A stretch of DNA of 57,213 nucleotides from Candidatus Cloacimonadota bacterium (GTDB lineage: Bacteria; Cloacimonadota; Cloacimonadia; Cloacimonadales; TCS61), in contig JAIPGO010000013.1 in assembly GCA_021736135.1 (NCBI GenBank), positions 1 to 57,213 on the forward strand. The letters run 5' to 3'. Of the stretch, positions 1 through 10,139 are shown piece after piece; positions within the stretch are counted from its first letter, which is position 1, and the number at the start of each line of letters is the position of its first letter. The notes beneath the pieces are model-generated. The model had not been told where the DNA came from. It saw only the letters and a list, made by a program, of their open reading frames with translations, and did not search any database. A program made the translations under genes and the position numbers.

Positions 1-173
1 AAATATATGTCAAGGGAAAAGTTATCCACACATATTTAGTCACTTTTTTATGATTTTCAGAAAAAATATTACTATTTTATAATGACTTATGAGAGCAAAA
101 AGGCTATTTTGGACATTTTCAGTCGAAAGATGGGTTAGCAAGAAAGCTGGGATTTGTTCTACTGACTTCTACA

Positions 174-1925
174 ATGGACATACATCATCAGATAGGTCTT
201 GATTCCTATGACAGACTTTTTCCCAATCAGGATTTAATGCCACAGGGTGGATTTGGCAATCTGATTGCTTTACCTTTACAAAAAAAAGCTCGTAAACATG
301 GAAATAGCCTTTTTCTGGATAATGATTTTCACCCGGTTGCTGATCAATGGGCTTTTCTTTCCCTGATTAAGCGAATATCGATTAAAAATGTTCAAGAGCT
401 GGTGAATGAGCTGACGAAAAACAGTAGCTTATTTGGTAATTTAAAAGATTCATCTGAAGAGGATATTCTTACCTGGGATCAGGAAAAACCACCTGTTGCT
501 GAAACTGAAATACTTCCTGAAAAAGTTATAGTAACTTTGAGTAATATGATCTTTATCGAAAAAGAGGGTCTTTCACATAAAATGCTCAGTAGAATAATAC
601 GAATTGCAGCTTTTCAAAATCCGGAATTCTACAAAACCCAGGCATTGCGACTATCTGTTCATAATATACCAAGAGTAATTAATCTTTCCTTCGAGAATAT
701 AGAGCATATTGCCATTCTAAGAGGATGTAAGGAAGAAATTTTAAAGCTCTTCGACCAGGTAAATATTAAACCTGAATTGATAGACTTAACTTATTCAGGT
801 ACAAAACAGAATTTTGTGTTTAAAGGCAGGCTCAGAAAGGAACAACTGGAAGCCGGATATGCACTACTGCAATCTGATAATGGTATATTGGCTGCAAGTA
901 CGGCTTTCGGAAAAACCATTGTAGCCTTGTGGCTGATTGCTCAAAGAAATGTTAATACTCTCATTATAGTCCACCGCAGACAGCTTCTGCAGCAATGGAA
1001 AGAGCGGATTTCCTGCTTTTTGGATATTCCAGTAAAAGAGATCGGTGAAATCGGGTCTGGAAAGGATAAAAGAACTGCTGAACTTGATGTTGCTCTTATT
1101 CAGAGCCTGAATAGAAAAGGGGTAGTTATGGATTACGTTCAGGAATATGGTCTCGTAATCGTGGATGAATGCCATCATATTTCCGCTTATTCCTTTGAAC
1201 AGGTTTTAAAAAAAATCAAAGCGAAATATGTTTATGGTTTAACGGCTACTTTGACTAGAAAAGATGGGCGTCACCCGATAGTTACTATGCAATGTGGTCC
1301 GGTAAGATATAAAACATCTAATAAAGTTCAGGCAGTAAACCGAAGTTTTACCCATCAGGTAATTATCCGATATACGAATTTCCGTTTACCTGAGTATCTG
1401 TTAAACACACAGCCAAAAATTACTGAGTTGTATCAGGCTTTGATTGAAGATATCGCACGTAATGATCTCATTCTTGATGATATTATTTCCTCTATTTCTG
1501 AAGGAAGAAGCCCCCTGATTCTCACAGAGAGAACAGCCCATGTTGATTTCTTTGCTGGTAAACTGGAAGGGTTTGCTAAAAACATCGTCGTTTTAAAGGG
1601 TGGATTAGGTAAAAAGCAGATAAAAGCCATATTTGAAAAGCTTAATGCGATACCTGAAAATGAAGAACGTGTGATAATAGCTACCGGCAAGTATATTGGC
1701 GAAGGTTTTGACGACAGCAGACTGGATACTCTCTTTCTCACTCTGCCCATCTCCTGGAAAGGTACTTTGCAGCAATATGCAGGAAGATTACATAGATCTC
1801 ACGAAGCAAAAACTGAGGTTATCATTTATGACTACGTAGATAAGAAAATACCTGCATTTTCAGCTATGTTTAAAAAACGGGAAAAAGGTTATGAATGGAT
1901 GGGTTATCAAATAAAAGACAAATAA
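174..1925 (+). CDS. SF2 helicase, 5'-truncated TOTE-type primase-helicase protein
   Basis: This is a superfamily 2 DNA helicase. A Walker A-like segment (FGKT, about residues 245-248), a DEAH-like box DECHH (331-335), a motif III-like GLTAT, and a C-terminal motif VI (QQYAGRLHR) are visible. The first 50 residues are not helicase: SYDRLFPNQD followed by GGFGNLIALPLQ is the end of the archaeo-eukaryotic primase domain found in TOTE conflict-system proteins (from memory of the family). The same frame stays open back to base 93 and still reads like that primase (ARKLG and onward), but a TGA at 90-92 and AT-rich sequence precede it. Most of the primase and any N-terminal nuclease are therefore missing. 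The ATG at 174 has no convincing ribosome site. It is either a decaying relic or a helicase-only product. No other system genes are visible nearby. Confidence 0.8.
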   Translation: MDIHHQIGLDSYDRLFPNQDLMPQGGFGNLIALPLQKKARKHGNSLFLDNDFHPVADQWAFLSLIKRISIKNVQELVNELTKNSSLFGNLKDSSEEDILTWDQEKPPVAETEILPEKVIVTLSNMIFIEKEGLSHKMLSRIIRIAAFQNPEFYKTQALRLSVHNIPRVINLSFENIEHIAILRGCKEEILKLFDQVNIKPELIDLTYSGTKQNFVFKGRLRKEQLEAGYALLQSDNGILAASTAFGKTIVALWLIAQRNVNTLIIVHRRQLLQQWKERISCFLDIPVKEIGEIGSGKDKRTAELDVALIQSLNRKGVVMDYVQEYGLVIVDECHHISAYSFEQVLKKIKAKYVYGLTATLTRKDGRHPIVTMQCGPVRYKTSNKVQAVNRSFTHQVIIRYTNFRLPEYLLNTQPKITELYQALIEDIARNDLILDDIISSISEGRSPLILTERTAHVDFFAGKLEGFAKNIVVLKGGLGKKQIKAIFEKLNAIPENEERVIIATGKYIGEGFDDSRLDTLFLTLPISWKGTLQQYAGRLHRSHEAKTEVIIYDYVDKKIPAFSAMFKKREKGYEWMGYQIKDK

Positions 1926-2288
1926 GTTATATGTTTTTAATAAAAATTAAATCTGATTTTTTTAAATTCAGATGATGAAACCGACTTTGCAGTTTGCTAA
2001 TTCTAATCCCGGCAAACTAAATCAGCAATCTCCTTCAAAGCGACTACCAGCCCGATCAACCATTGCGAAGGTTTTCAACCATACGCAAGGTCTTACTCTC
2101 AGGCTCCTTTAAATCCAGCTAAGCCACCTTGCGAATGGTCTTCAGGCCTCCGCACTGGTGAACGTCCACTTTTTTTTGTATATCGGTTTTGGGATTATGT
2201 TTTTGTCTCATTTTCAGGCGGTGATAACCGTAGAAAGTAAAGGAAGTTGCTTGGGCGAATGATGATTCGCCCCTACCGGTATTTCCGA
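1926..2288. other. Intergenic spacer with palindromic repeats
   Basis: No gene is seen in this spacer between the helicase relic and C25-like gene 1. It holds a diverged copy of a 100-bp palindromic repeat (2059-2159), directly followed by a CTGGTGAACGTCCACTTTT motif shared with other spacers, and a perfect hairpin at 2253-2272 (arms GGGCGAAT and ATTCGCCC). The hairpin lies 3' of the minus-strand C25 gene but lacks a T-tract on that strand, so it looks more like a REP-type palindrome than an intrinsic terminator. Confidence 0.6.
2059..2159. repeat. Diverged copy of 100-bp palindromic repeat
   Basis: The sequence begins ACCATTGCGAAGG and ends CCTCCGCACTGGT, with inner arms containing ACGCAAGGT and CACCTTGCGAATGGT. 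The same order and spacing occur in two nearly identical copies at 49668-49767 and 49941-50040. The copy here carries several substitutions and is the older-looking member. Confidence 0.65.
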
Positions 2289-5200
2289 TTATTTCAATAG
2301 CAGCATTTTGCTGGTAATTGATTTGCCATCGGCTGTGAGTTTACTGGTATATATACCGCTGGAGACGGGCATCTGTTTATCATCAGTTCCCGTCCAGGTG
2401 ATATTATATTCTCCTGCATCAAAGAAGCCTTCTGCCAGAGTTGCTACTTTCTGTCCTTTGATATTATAAATATTCAGAATAACGTTTCCTGATTCAGGCA
2501 GATAGAAAGAAACTGCTGTGACGGGATTAAACGGATTAGGATAATTATGCAGTTGCAGAGTGAGTCCCGGTACCTGGGTATCCTGGTTATTATTCACCTG
2601 TGGAGAAAGAATCACGGGAATGGTTTTGCCGTCCCAGCTATCTGAGGAAACAAGAATGTTGCAGTAATAATTCAATTCTTCCACATCACTGGTATCAAAG
2701 TTCACAGTTATACTTTGGGAACCATTGACCGGCAGGAAACCTGAGGACATATCCAGATTGATCCAGCGTAAGGGGTAAAGCATGAGAATATCACCGGTAA
2801 CATTATGTGGTTCAGCACCATAGCCGTCACCGCCAACTTCCCAGCCAATGGTCATATCTCCGGCGAAGTTATCGCTAAGCTGCACATTTACTCTCCATTC
2901 GGCAAATTCGTTTTCATGCAGAAATCCCCAGCCATTGGCAGTAACCCCGTGCCAGTTAACTCGCTGACCGGCACCAGTTGTACCATCCCAGACCATCTCA
3001 CCTCCTCCGCCTCCAATAACACCACCGGCAGAGATCACGGTAACACCCTGGGGAAAATCCAGCCAGACGTCACTGACCCATTCATTATCCTGGGAAGCAT
3101 TATATACGGTAAAAATCCAGGTGGCTTCTTCACCTGGAATGAATGACTGAGTATCGCAGGTTATATAAGAACCGGTAATATTACGGGCTGGGGGAACAAT
3201 TTCGGCAAGACGCAGATAAAAATTAACTGGTAGATTTCCGATATTGGTGAGATTAAAAGCCGTACTCGTCTGGTCTCCCCAGAGAAGTTCCACGGCGATA
3301 CTATCGACATCAATGGCAAAAGTATTTGATAGATATGCAGTAAGAGACAGATCCTGATCCCAACCGTCTTCTTGAGAAAGAGCCGTGAGATGTAATATAA
3401 AGTCATAGTAATCAGGGATATTTTCGCTGACGACGAAGGAAAAGGCATCTGCAAGCTCAACGGATCCACCGGCAGGCAGCAGCGAAATAGAAGTGCCGGA
3501 TTCTATAATTTCCAGATACGGATCATTTTCAGTAATAGTGATGCTGATATCAGTAGCGGTTTGAGAACCTATGTTTTCCAGCATAATACTGAGAATAGCA
3601 GTCTCACCGGCTTCGAGATATTCGTCACCACCGGCGGAGACAACGAAAGAGGTTACTTTCAGCCAGGGGGCATTCTGGGGAAGTGGCTGGGTGGTAAAAA
3701 GCAGAGCTGACTGATCGGAAATAGTACCGGCTGCAGCGGGATAGGTGTTATTATATGTATATTGCAGACCGGTTCCAGCAGTATGATCTTCCAGACCGAT
3801 GGTGCAGTATTGCCCATGATCGGCATTATGATAGGGATATTGCCCGGTATTTGTGTTATTGAATTCATTATACTGAATTTTGACCATGCTGTCACCGGTA
3901 ATAGTAGGATATATTTCCGAGTCATAGAGAATGATCTGGAAGGTTTCTAATTCATTAGCGTGCTCATTTCGCATCTGGTACCATTCGATAATATACTGAT
4001 GCAGATCGGCATCATAAAAAGTGTAAACATGTCCGGAGCTGTTATGCAGGTCATCCCAGAAAGCAGCTATCATGGGGCTTGGTCCATGCGGACCGGGAAG
4101 AGTCCAGTTCATAAAGGAAGCTACTTCTGTACCCCCGGGGCAAATCCAGCCGGAAGAGGCAACTGTAATCAGGTTATATTCTTCACCATAAAAATAAAAG
4201 TGGAAATCACAGGGCAGGTTTACATCTTCAATAGCGGCAGCCTGCCCGGGAGTATAGATAGAGAGCGCATCTCCAATAATATTGATTTCCACCCAGTCAT
4301 AGGTGGGACAAACATCATAAGCTGTATCTTCGTCACCATAGCAGTAATATCCGTAGACATCAGGACCGAGGGGATCATTCTGGGTTACAATGCCCACATC
4401 AAGCAGGAAGCAGGAAGTATTATCATAACCATCGGGACTAGTGAAATGAATGCTGAGAGGTATCTGAGTTCCGGGTATGATGGTCTCGTGAGCATAAATT
4501 TCAAATCTGTCTGCATTATTATTGACCTCGTCACCGGGCATAAAAGCACCAAAAACCGCCTGGCCGTCTATTACTTCAACCTGGCAGCTTTCGGATATGA
4601 GGGAACCGGACACAAGAAAAGCAGCAGTTTCGCCGCTATTTTGCACCGAAAAATAAATTTCTGCTGTCTCTCCGGGATTGATAACACCACCCGTATTGGC
4701 AATGACGCATTCTATAATATTCAGAAAAGCACCGGAAATAGCGATGGAAAAAGGTATGTTCCAGGTTTCGGCAGCGGAAGTTAAAACAAGTTCGAGCAAA
4801 GCCTGAGTACCTCCGGGAGTTGCAGCAGCAAGCGAAACGCTGAGCGCAGAATTAAGAACTGAGCCGGTAGAGGGAATATCACCCAGAGCAGCATTGGCTG
4901 CAGTTACAGTAACATAATCGCTGTGTGATATCAATTCGGCATTGACCCCCAAAGCAGTATTGAGACCGTAATTGGCGATAGTTAATTCCAGATTGATGTT
5001 TTCTCCAGGATTAGGAATACCGTTACCATTACTATCATCATAAGCAAGTTGTTCGATATCCAGGTTTACCTGAGAATTTACAACGTAGAAGACTTCTTCA
5101 AAGGGGATCTTATTATGACTGGTAATAGTAAGTTCATAGTAGTTAGTGGTTCCTGCCCCTTCAAGATTGAGGTAATAACAGCCGTTATTATCCGTAAATC

Positions 5201-7049
5201 CCGTCTGGTAATAATCATCTCCACGGGCGGTAATCCAGGCATCTCTTAAAGGTGTGCCATTTTCCTCCAGAACAGAGATCTGCATACTGTTCGTTCCGAA
5301 AGCTACTTCATCATTATAAAACACAGTCATTGGCTGAGGTATATCAGTCCAGAGTTCCAGGGAGGGATCTCCCATCAGATTATTCCAGTAGGAATTAGCA
5401 TTCACCTGGTTGTAGGGATTCTGGGGATATTGCAGGTACAAATTAAGTTTTCCGCTAACGAGTGCGCCACCGGGTGTGTAGATTTCATCGACAAATATCC
5501 CGTAAAAAATCCCGGCTGCCATGCTGTTATTAAAGCAGGTAGATGTTTCTCCGGTTGCAGTACCCACTGCAGCCACAGCTCCTTTGAAATTTGTTGTATT
5601 TCCGGCTTTAGTAATCAACTCACTCACACAGTTTCCATTAAAATCACCCATAAAGCAGGTGATAGCGACGAAAAAGGAGAGCATTCTACCGTTAGTTAAG
5701 TTATTTATATCCTGTTCACCCCAGGTTTCAAAACCACCTTGACCACGACCGCAGAAGTAACTGGCACCGCCATTCAGCCCCTGATTTATGCCTAAAGCAA
5801 GGTTACCGGAATAAACCTCATCAAAAGTAAAAGCACTATTATAATTATGCATATACTGCTTGGCGGCTTTGCAGGTTGAAATTTTAGACGTTCCTTCTCC
5901 ATAGGCTACCAGCACGGCATTATGATACCAGTCAGTATCATCCAGGTAGGGTTCACGTTCATAGGCAATAGTTTTGGCAATGACAGTCTGTAGATTGGCA
6001 ATACTGTTTACGGAAAGCCTGCCTATAATAATATCTGCCAGAATATCTGTTCCATCCAGCAGGGAATAGGGGTGGTCACCTATCCCATTGGCACCACTCC
6101 AGTTGTCATACCAGGAAGGAAGAGCAATAGAGCCGTTTACATCTCCTACCAGAATTACATATTCCGGTGGGTTCTCCCAGTTATCATAAGCATCCTGAAT
6201 ATAGTTTTTTATGGAATTATTAGACGCTCCGGTTGTTGATGTGCTTACCGCAGTGACTTCAAAACCCTTTTTCTCTTTCCAGTCGATGAGGAACTGCAGA
6301 TTATTAAGCACTTGAGCCACTTGAGGATAGATGAATAATACAGCTGGTCTCTGGAATTCGTCACGCAGGGGTGCAACCTCGGAGTAATTAAGTATTTTAG
6401 AGCCATAGAGATCCGCAAAAGCACGGGAAGGACTGCTGGAAGTATTCCGGCAGTTTATGCCACCCTGCCCTGAAGTAATGATCTCCACGCTGATATTTTG
6501 ATATACATAAAGCTTCTCATGCGCTGCGTCATAACAGAAAGGAGAAAAAGTAACCGGTATCAGGCGCAGATCCCGCATTATAACCGGTTCACCAATTCCG
6601 GCTATCTGCTCTGGGAAAACGCCGCCCCGCTGGTAATAGTCCTCGTTCCGTGAAAAAGTATCTGCCCGGTTTTCGTTTTCCTTAGCCAGTTCTTCCTGAG
6701 GATAGATCATAATATTATTAATTTCCTGATATTCCGAAGAAATAATATTGAGAGTTACTTCCCCTTCATCGGGAATTGCCACCAGACGTGTGAAAACCGG
6801 CAGATCAGGCATACCGGATATCAGCAGACGACCTGCTTTCGGATGACTAAGGCGTATGTATTGGCAACCAGAATTGACAATTTCCTCAGAATTGTATCCG
6901 TCAAGATTGAACTGGAGAGAGATATTACCTTTATATGCCTGCTCATATTCCACTAACTTTTTCCCCGGAAATTCCGGTAAATCTATCCATCTGCTCCATA
7001 ATGTCGTGCTGAAAAGAAAAATCAACAATATAAATAAATACTTTTTCAT
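2289..7049 (-). CDS. C25 (gingipain)-like secreted protein 1 with C-terminal sorting domain
   Basis: A 1586-residue exported protein. A signal peptide (about 1-19) is followed by a C25-type propeptide region (to about 220), a peptidase C25-like domain (about 230-570, with LVGDVNG and GDPSLELW landmarks), a carboxypeptidase-regulatory-like sandwich, CARDB/Ig-like domains, a shared beta domain containing FYGEEYN (about 950-1120), and a C-terminal sorting domain (PNPFNP, YNIKGQ, SSGIY, ending KMLLLK). Cys465 fits the catalytic nucleophile, but the residue expected to be the catalytic His in the RGHG motif is Gln437 (RGQG), so proteolysis is doubtful. The ATG is preceded by AAGGAA. It is closest to C25-like protein 2 at 20217-24998. 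The sorting domain suggests surface display or release by a type IX-like route (inference). Confidence 0.85.
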   Translation of the reverse strand: MKKYLFILLIFLFSTTLWSRWIDLPEFPGKKLVEYEQAYKGNISLQFNLDGYNSEEIVNSGCQYIRLSHPKAGRLLISGMPDLPVFTRLVAIPDEGEVTLNIISSEYQEINNIMIYPQEELAKENENRADTFSRNEDYYQRGGVFPEQIAGIGEPVIMRDLRLIPVTFSPFCYDAAHEKLYVYQNISVEIITSGQGGINCRNTSSSPSRAFADLYGSKILNYSEVAPLRDEFQRPAVLFIYPQVAQVLNNLQFLIDWKEKKGFEVTAVSTSTTGASNNSIKNYIQDAYDNWENPPEYVILVGDVNGSIALPSWYDNWSGANGIGDHPYSLLDGTDILADIIIGRLSVNSIANLQTVIAKTIAYEREPYLDDTDWYHNAVLVAYGEGTSKISTCKAAKQYMHNYNSAFTFDEVYSGNLALGINQGLNGGASYFCGRGQGGFETWGEQDINNLTNGRMLSFFVAITCFMGDFNGNCVSELITKAGNTTNFKGAVAAVGTATGETSTCFNNSMAAGIFYGIFVDEIYTPGGALVSGKLNLYLQYPQNPYNQVNANSYWNNLMGDPSLELWTDIPQPMTVFYNDEVAFGTNSMQISVLEENGTPLRDAWITARGDDYYQTGFTDNNGCYYLNLEGAGTTNYYELTITSHNKIPFEEVFYVVNSQVNLDIEQLAYDDSNGNGIPNPGENINLELTIANYGLNTALGVNAELISHSDYVTVTAANAALGDIPSTGSVLNSALSVSLAAATPGGTQALLELVLTSAAETWNIPFSIAISGAFLNIIECVIANTGGVINPGETAEIYFSVQNSGETAAFLVSGSLISESCQVEVIDGQAVFGAFMPGDEVNNNADRFEIYAHETIIPGTQIPLSIHFTSPDGYDNTSCFLLDVGIVTQNDPLGPDVYGYYCYGDEDTAYDVCPTYDWVEINIIGDALSIYTPGQAAAIEDVNLPCDFHFYFYGEEYNLITVASSGWICPGGTEVASFMNWTLPGPHGPSPMIAAFWDDLHNSSGHVYTFYDADLHQYIIEWYQMRNEHANELETFQIILYDSEIYPTITGDSMVKIQYNEFNNTNTGQYPYHNADHGQYCTIGLEDHTAGTGLQYTYNNTYPAAAGTISDQSALLFTTQPLPQNAPWLKVTSFVVSAGGDEYLEAGETAILSIMLENIGSQTATDISITITENDPYLEIIESGTSISLLPAGGSVELADAFSFVVSENIPDYYDFILHLTALSQEDGWDQDLSLTAYLSNTFAIDVDSIAVELLWGDQTSTAFNLTNIGNLPVNFYLRLAEIVPPARNITGSYITCDTQSFIPGEEATWIFTVYNASQDNEWVSDVWLDFPQGVTVISAGGVIGGGGGEMVWDGTTGAGQRVNWHGVTANGWGFLHENEFAEWRVNVQLSDNFAGDMTIGWEVGGDGYGAEPHNVTGDILMLYPLRWINLDMSSGFLPVNGSQSITVNFDTSDVEELNYYCNILVSSDSWDGKTIPVILSPQVNNNQDTQVPGLTLQLHNYPNPFNPVTAVSFYLPESGNVILNIYNIKGQKVATLAEGFFDAGEYNITWTGTDDKQMPVSSGIYTSKLTADGKSITSKMLLLK

Positions 7050-7299
7050 CTTGATTCCTTATAATTAGAGAATATCTGCAATATTCAAATAAACAATTTT
7101 CATTCCACAATCACAAAAAAATGATAATATAGAAAAAAATCCTGAGTAAACGATGTGGAATGGAAATCAATTAAATTATACCGTTGGTGTAATCCGGGTA
7201 ACTAAAGTTTTATGTTGATAAAATTTCCTGAAAAACAAATCTGGTTATCGAATTTAAGTGAAAATTAAAATGGAATTAGATAAAATACAGGGAGGTAAT

Positions 7300-8745
7300 G
7301 TGAAACATTTACTTGAAGTTGCAATGGATCAGGCGAATCTGCTTGGCGCTGATTATGCTGATATACGCATTCAGAAAACCCGGCGCGAGTTTATTTTCCT
7401 GCGTAACCTGAGTCTTAAGAATACTTCCAACAGCCAGACGCATGGATATGGGATCAGAGTATTCAAGAATGGTGCCTGGGGATTTGCTCATTCCAGCGAA
7501 TTCAGTGCGGAAGCGGTGAAGAAAACGGTAGCGAAAGCTTATGAAATCGCCCGTCAAAGCCGGCGGGTGCCTTATGGAAAGGGGCTGGAACTGGCAACGG
7601 AACGCGCTTATATTGACACGTACCGTTCTCCGGTCACAATCGATCCCTTCAGTGTTGACCTGAACGACAAGATCGACCTGATGCTGGAAGTGAACAAGAC
7701 ACTCTTAAATTATGAACCGATCAAGCTGGCGACTTTCATGTTTGAAGCCCAGAAAGATGAAAAACTTTTTGCCTCAACTCTGGGCAGCAGACTCGATATT
7801 GGAACCACTTATGTGTGTCCGGTCTTTACGGCAAATGCCGTAGGTAATAATGATTCGCAGTCGCGCAGTTTTAATCTGGGAGGATTTGCAGCAGGCTGGG
7901 AATACGTGCTGGGACTAAATCTGCTCCAGGAAGCGCCGCGAGTTGCTGAAGAAGCAATTATGAAACTATCGGCAGACGTGATCTCGGAAGAAAAGAGACG
8001 CGATCTGCTTTTGGACCCTATACATCTGGGTTTGACCATGCATGAATCTGTGGGACATCCCACCGAGCTTGACCGCGTTTTAGGCTGGGAAGCCGATTTT
8101 GCCGGGATCTCTTTTGCTACACCGGAAAAACTGAAGACTTACCAGTATGGTTCAAAAATCGTTAATTTCCTGGGTGATAACACTCTTGCCGGTGGACTGG
8201 CAACTGCCGGATATGATGATGACGGGGTACCGAACCAGAAATGGTATATAGTAAAAGACGGCATACTCAACGAATATGGCACTACGCGTGATACAGCACC
8301 GATCCTGGGTCTCCAAATGTCACGCGGCTGCAATCGGGCGACTAATTATTATGATTTTCCCATAAACCGCATCCCGAATCTATATCTGGAACCGGGAAAA
8401 GAACCGCTAACCCCGCAGGAACTGATCTCAGACACGGAAGATGCCATATATATTGAAGGACAGGGCTCCTTTTCCATTGATCAGCACCGCGTGAATTTCC
8501 AGTTCGGCGGCGATATGTTCTGGGAAATAAAGAACGGTAAAAAGACAAAGATGCTGAAAAAAGTGATCTATCGCAGCAATAATCCCGAATTCTGGAACAG
8601 CGTTGACGCCATCTGTGATGCACGGTTCTTCCGCACTTTTGGTGTCAATAATTGCGGCAAAGGACAGCCGGGACAAAGGGGGCGGATGACGCATGGCGGC
8701 AGTCTCACGCGTTTCCGTAATATCACCGTGGGAGGTTCAAAATGA
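7300..8745 (+). CDS. tldD: TldD family metalloprotease
   Basis: TldD pairs with TldE (PmbA) to form a cytosolic zinc protease that trims unfolded peptides and matures some peptide products such as microcin B17 in enterobacteria (family knowledge). The signature HExxxH motif is present as HESVGH at residues 248-253. The start is set at GTG 7300 because GGAGG lies at 7291-7295, four bases upstream; an in-frame GTG at 7258 would add 14 residues but has no ribosome site. The resulting 481 residues match the usual family length. Its stop overlaps the tldE start by four bases, so the two are translationally coupled. Its divergent neighbour is C25-like gene 1. Confidence 0.93.
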   Translation: MKHLLEVAMDQANLLGADYADIRIQKTRREFIFLRNLSLKNTSNSQTHGYGIRVFKNGAWGFAHSSEFSAEAVKKTVAKAYEIARQSRRVPYGKGLELATERAYIDTYRSPVTIDPFSVDLNDKIDLMLEVNKTLLNYEPIKLATFMFEAQKDEKLFASTLGSRLDIGTTYVCPVFTANAVGNNDSQSRSFNLGGFAAGWEYVLGLNLLQEAPRVAEEAIMKLSADVISEEKRRDLLLDPIHLGLTMHESVGHPTELDRVLGWEADFAGISFATPEKLKTYQYGSKIVNFLGDNTLAGGLATAGYDDDGVPNQKWYIVKDGILNEYGTTRDTAPILGLQMSRGCNRATNYYDFPINRIPNLYLEPGKEPLTPQELISDTEDAIYIEGQGSFSIDQHRVNFQFGGDMFWEIKNGKKTKMLKKVIYRSNNPEFWNSVDAICDARFFRTFGVNNCGKGQPGQRGRMTHGGSLTRFRNITVGGSK

Positions 8746-10028
8746 TGACCAGAAAGATGATGCAGAAAGCTGCCAGTTATATTAGAAAGCATTCTCAGGC
8801 AGACGACTGGAGCTTTAATATTAATTCCACAAACGCCGCCAGAACACGTTTTGCCCAGAATGGCATTACGCAGCATATATCCGGTGACAATAACGGCATT
8901 TCATTGACAGTAGCCTTTGATGCCAAAACAGGTTCCGCTTTTATTAATAATACTTCCGAAGAAGGACTTGACTTTTTGATCAAAACTGCTGAAACCATTG
9001 CCAGACGCAATCAGCCCGATCCCGAATATGTGGCAACGGAAGCAGCCGTGGAACTCACCCCAACTATGAATTTTTCTTCTGATACGGATAAACTGAAACC
9101 TGTGAACCTGGTAAACATCGTCAAGCAATGCGTAGCCAATGCCAAAGCGAAAGAGGCCGTTGTTTCAGGGATGACCGAGAAAGATACGGAACATTCGGCA
9201 ATGTTCACCAGAAATGGCTTTGAAGGTTTTTATGATTACACCAGTTTTTCACATTCGATGACCATGAAAAAAAATGGAGTGGAAACCAAGATCAACCGTT
9301 CCATGATGGATTATAAGGATTTTAATATTGAGGAAATCATCGGGGCTTTAAATACCCAGTTTGATAGTCTTTCAAACCCTGAACCTATCGAAGCTGCGCC
9401 CATGCCCGTGATCTTAAGACCGGCAGCAGTCGCTGACTGGTTTGTTTACCTTTTCTGGATGCTGGACAGACGCAATGCTGATGAAGGGATCTCACCCTTC
9501 ACAGACCAACTGGGTAAGAGATTCTTTGGCGTGAATTTTACCCTGAGATCTGTGATGAATATGCCGGGTTTGATGTCTCCGCCCTATTCTGGTGAAGGTG
9601 TTGCTTCCAGAAATATCGAATGGATCAAGAACGGAGTGATCGAGAATATGTTCATCTCCCGCTATTATGCCCGTAAGCTCGGCGTGCAGCCTACTCATCC
9701 TTACAACGTTCTCATCGAAGGCGGAAACGCTACGGAAGATGAGATGATGAAAATGGTGCCGCGGGGCGTGATACTCAATAAATTATGGTATATCCGCGAT
9801 ATAGACCGCAAAGCCGGAACGCAGACGGGGCTTACCCGCGATGGCGTCCTCTATTTTGAAGACGGCAAAATCGTGAAAGCAGTTAATAATTTCCGCTGGA
9901 ATGAGATACTGCATGACGTTACGCGCCGCATCATTGCCAAAGGACCCGAAATACTGATGGATACCTGGTGCAAAGTGCCCACGCTACTCATAGACGGCTT
10001 CAATTTTGTAGATACCACAACGTTTTAA
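8742..10028 (+). CDS. tldE: TldE/PmbA family metalloprotease partner
   Basis: A 428-residue member of the same fold as TldD but without the HExxxH motif, as expected for the TldE/PmbA subunit. In the known complex TldE forms a heterodimer with TldD and helps thread substrate to the TldD active site. The C-terminal half has the conserved barrel segments typical of the family (for example a Gly-rich NVLIEGG stretch). It starts inside the last codons of tldD (ATGA overlap) and ends just before an intrinsic terminator, so the two genes form a complete two-gene operon. Confidence 0.9.
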   Translation: MMTRKMMQKAASYIRKHSQADDWSFNINSTNAARTRFAQNGITQHISGDNNGISLTVAFDAKTGSAFINNTSEEGLDFLIKTAETIARRNQPDPEYVATEAAVELTPTMNFSSDTDKLKPVNLVNIVKQCVANAKAKEAVVSGMTEKDTEHSAMFTRNGFEGFYDYTSFSHSMTMKKNGVETKINRSMMDYKDFNIEEIIGALNTQFDSLSNPEPIEAAPMPVILRPAAVADWFVYLFWMLDRRNADEGISPFTDQLGKRFFGVNFTLRSVMNMPGLMSPPYSGEGVASRNIEWIKNGVIENMFISRYYARKLGVQPTHPYNVLIEGGNATEDEMMKMVPRGVILNKLWYIRDIDRKAGTQTGLTRDGVLYFEDGKIVKAVNNFRWNEILHDVTRRIIAKGPEILMDTWCKVPTLLIDGFNFVDTTTF

Positions 10029-10045
10029 GAAGTAATACAGATATT

Positions 10046-10080
10046 AAGGAGCAAATGCCTGGCAGTTGCTCCTTTTTTTA
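10046..10080 (+). terminator. Intrinsic terminator after tldE
   Basis: Arms AAGGAGCAA and TTGCTCCTT form a stem and are followed directly by a run of seven T, 18 bases after the tldE stop codon. Confidence 0.85.
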
Positions 10081-10139
10081 TTCCTTATTCCATCGCTCTG
10101 TATCTGATAAATAAATTCAAGGTATGAGATCAGAAAGGC

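Noticed and set aside
90-92. Possible recoded TGA joining upstream sequence to the helicase
   Set aside because: Sequence before the stop is AT-rich with no further primase similarity, and other genes in the window use TGA as a normal stop.
2253-2272. Hairpin as terminator of C25-like gene 1
   Set aside because: The stem is perfect but there is no T-run on the minus strand; it resembles a dispersed palindrome.
3960-4784. Long open frame on the + strand opposite C25-like gene 1
   Set aside because: It lies wholly antisense to a clear coding region, has no ribosome site and no family features; the same kind of shadow appears at 22581-23405 and 43215-43796.
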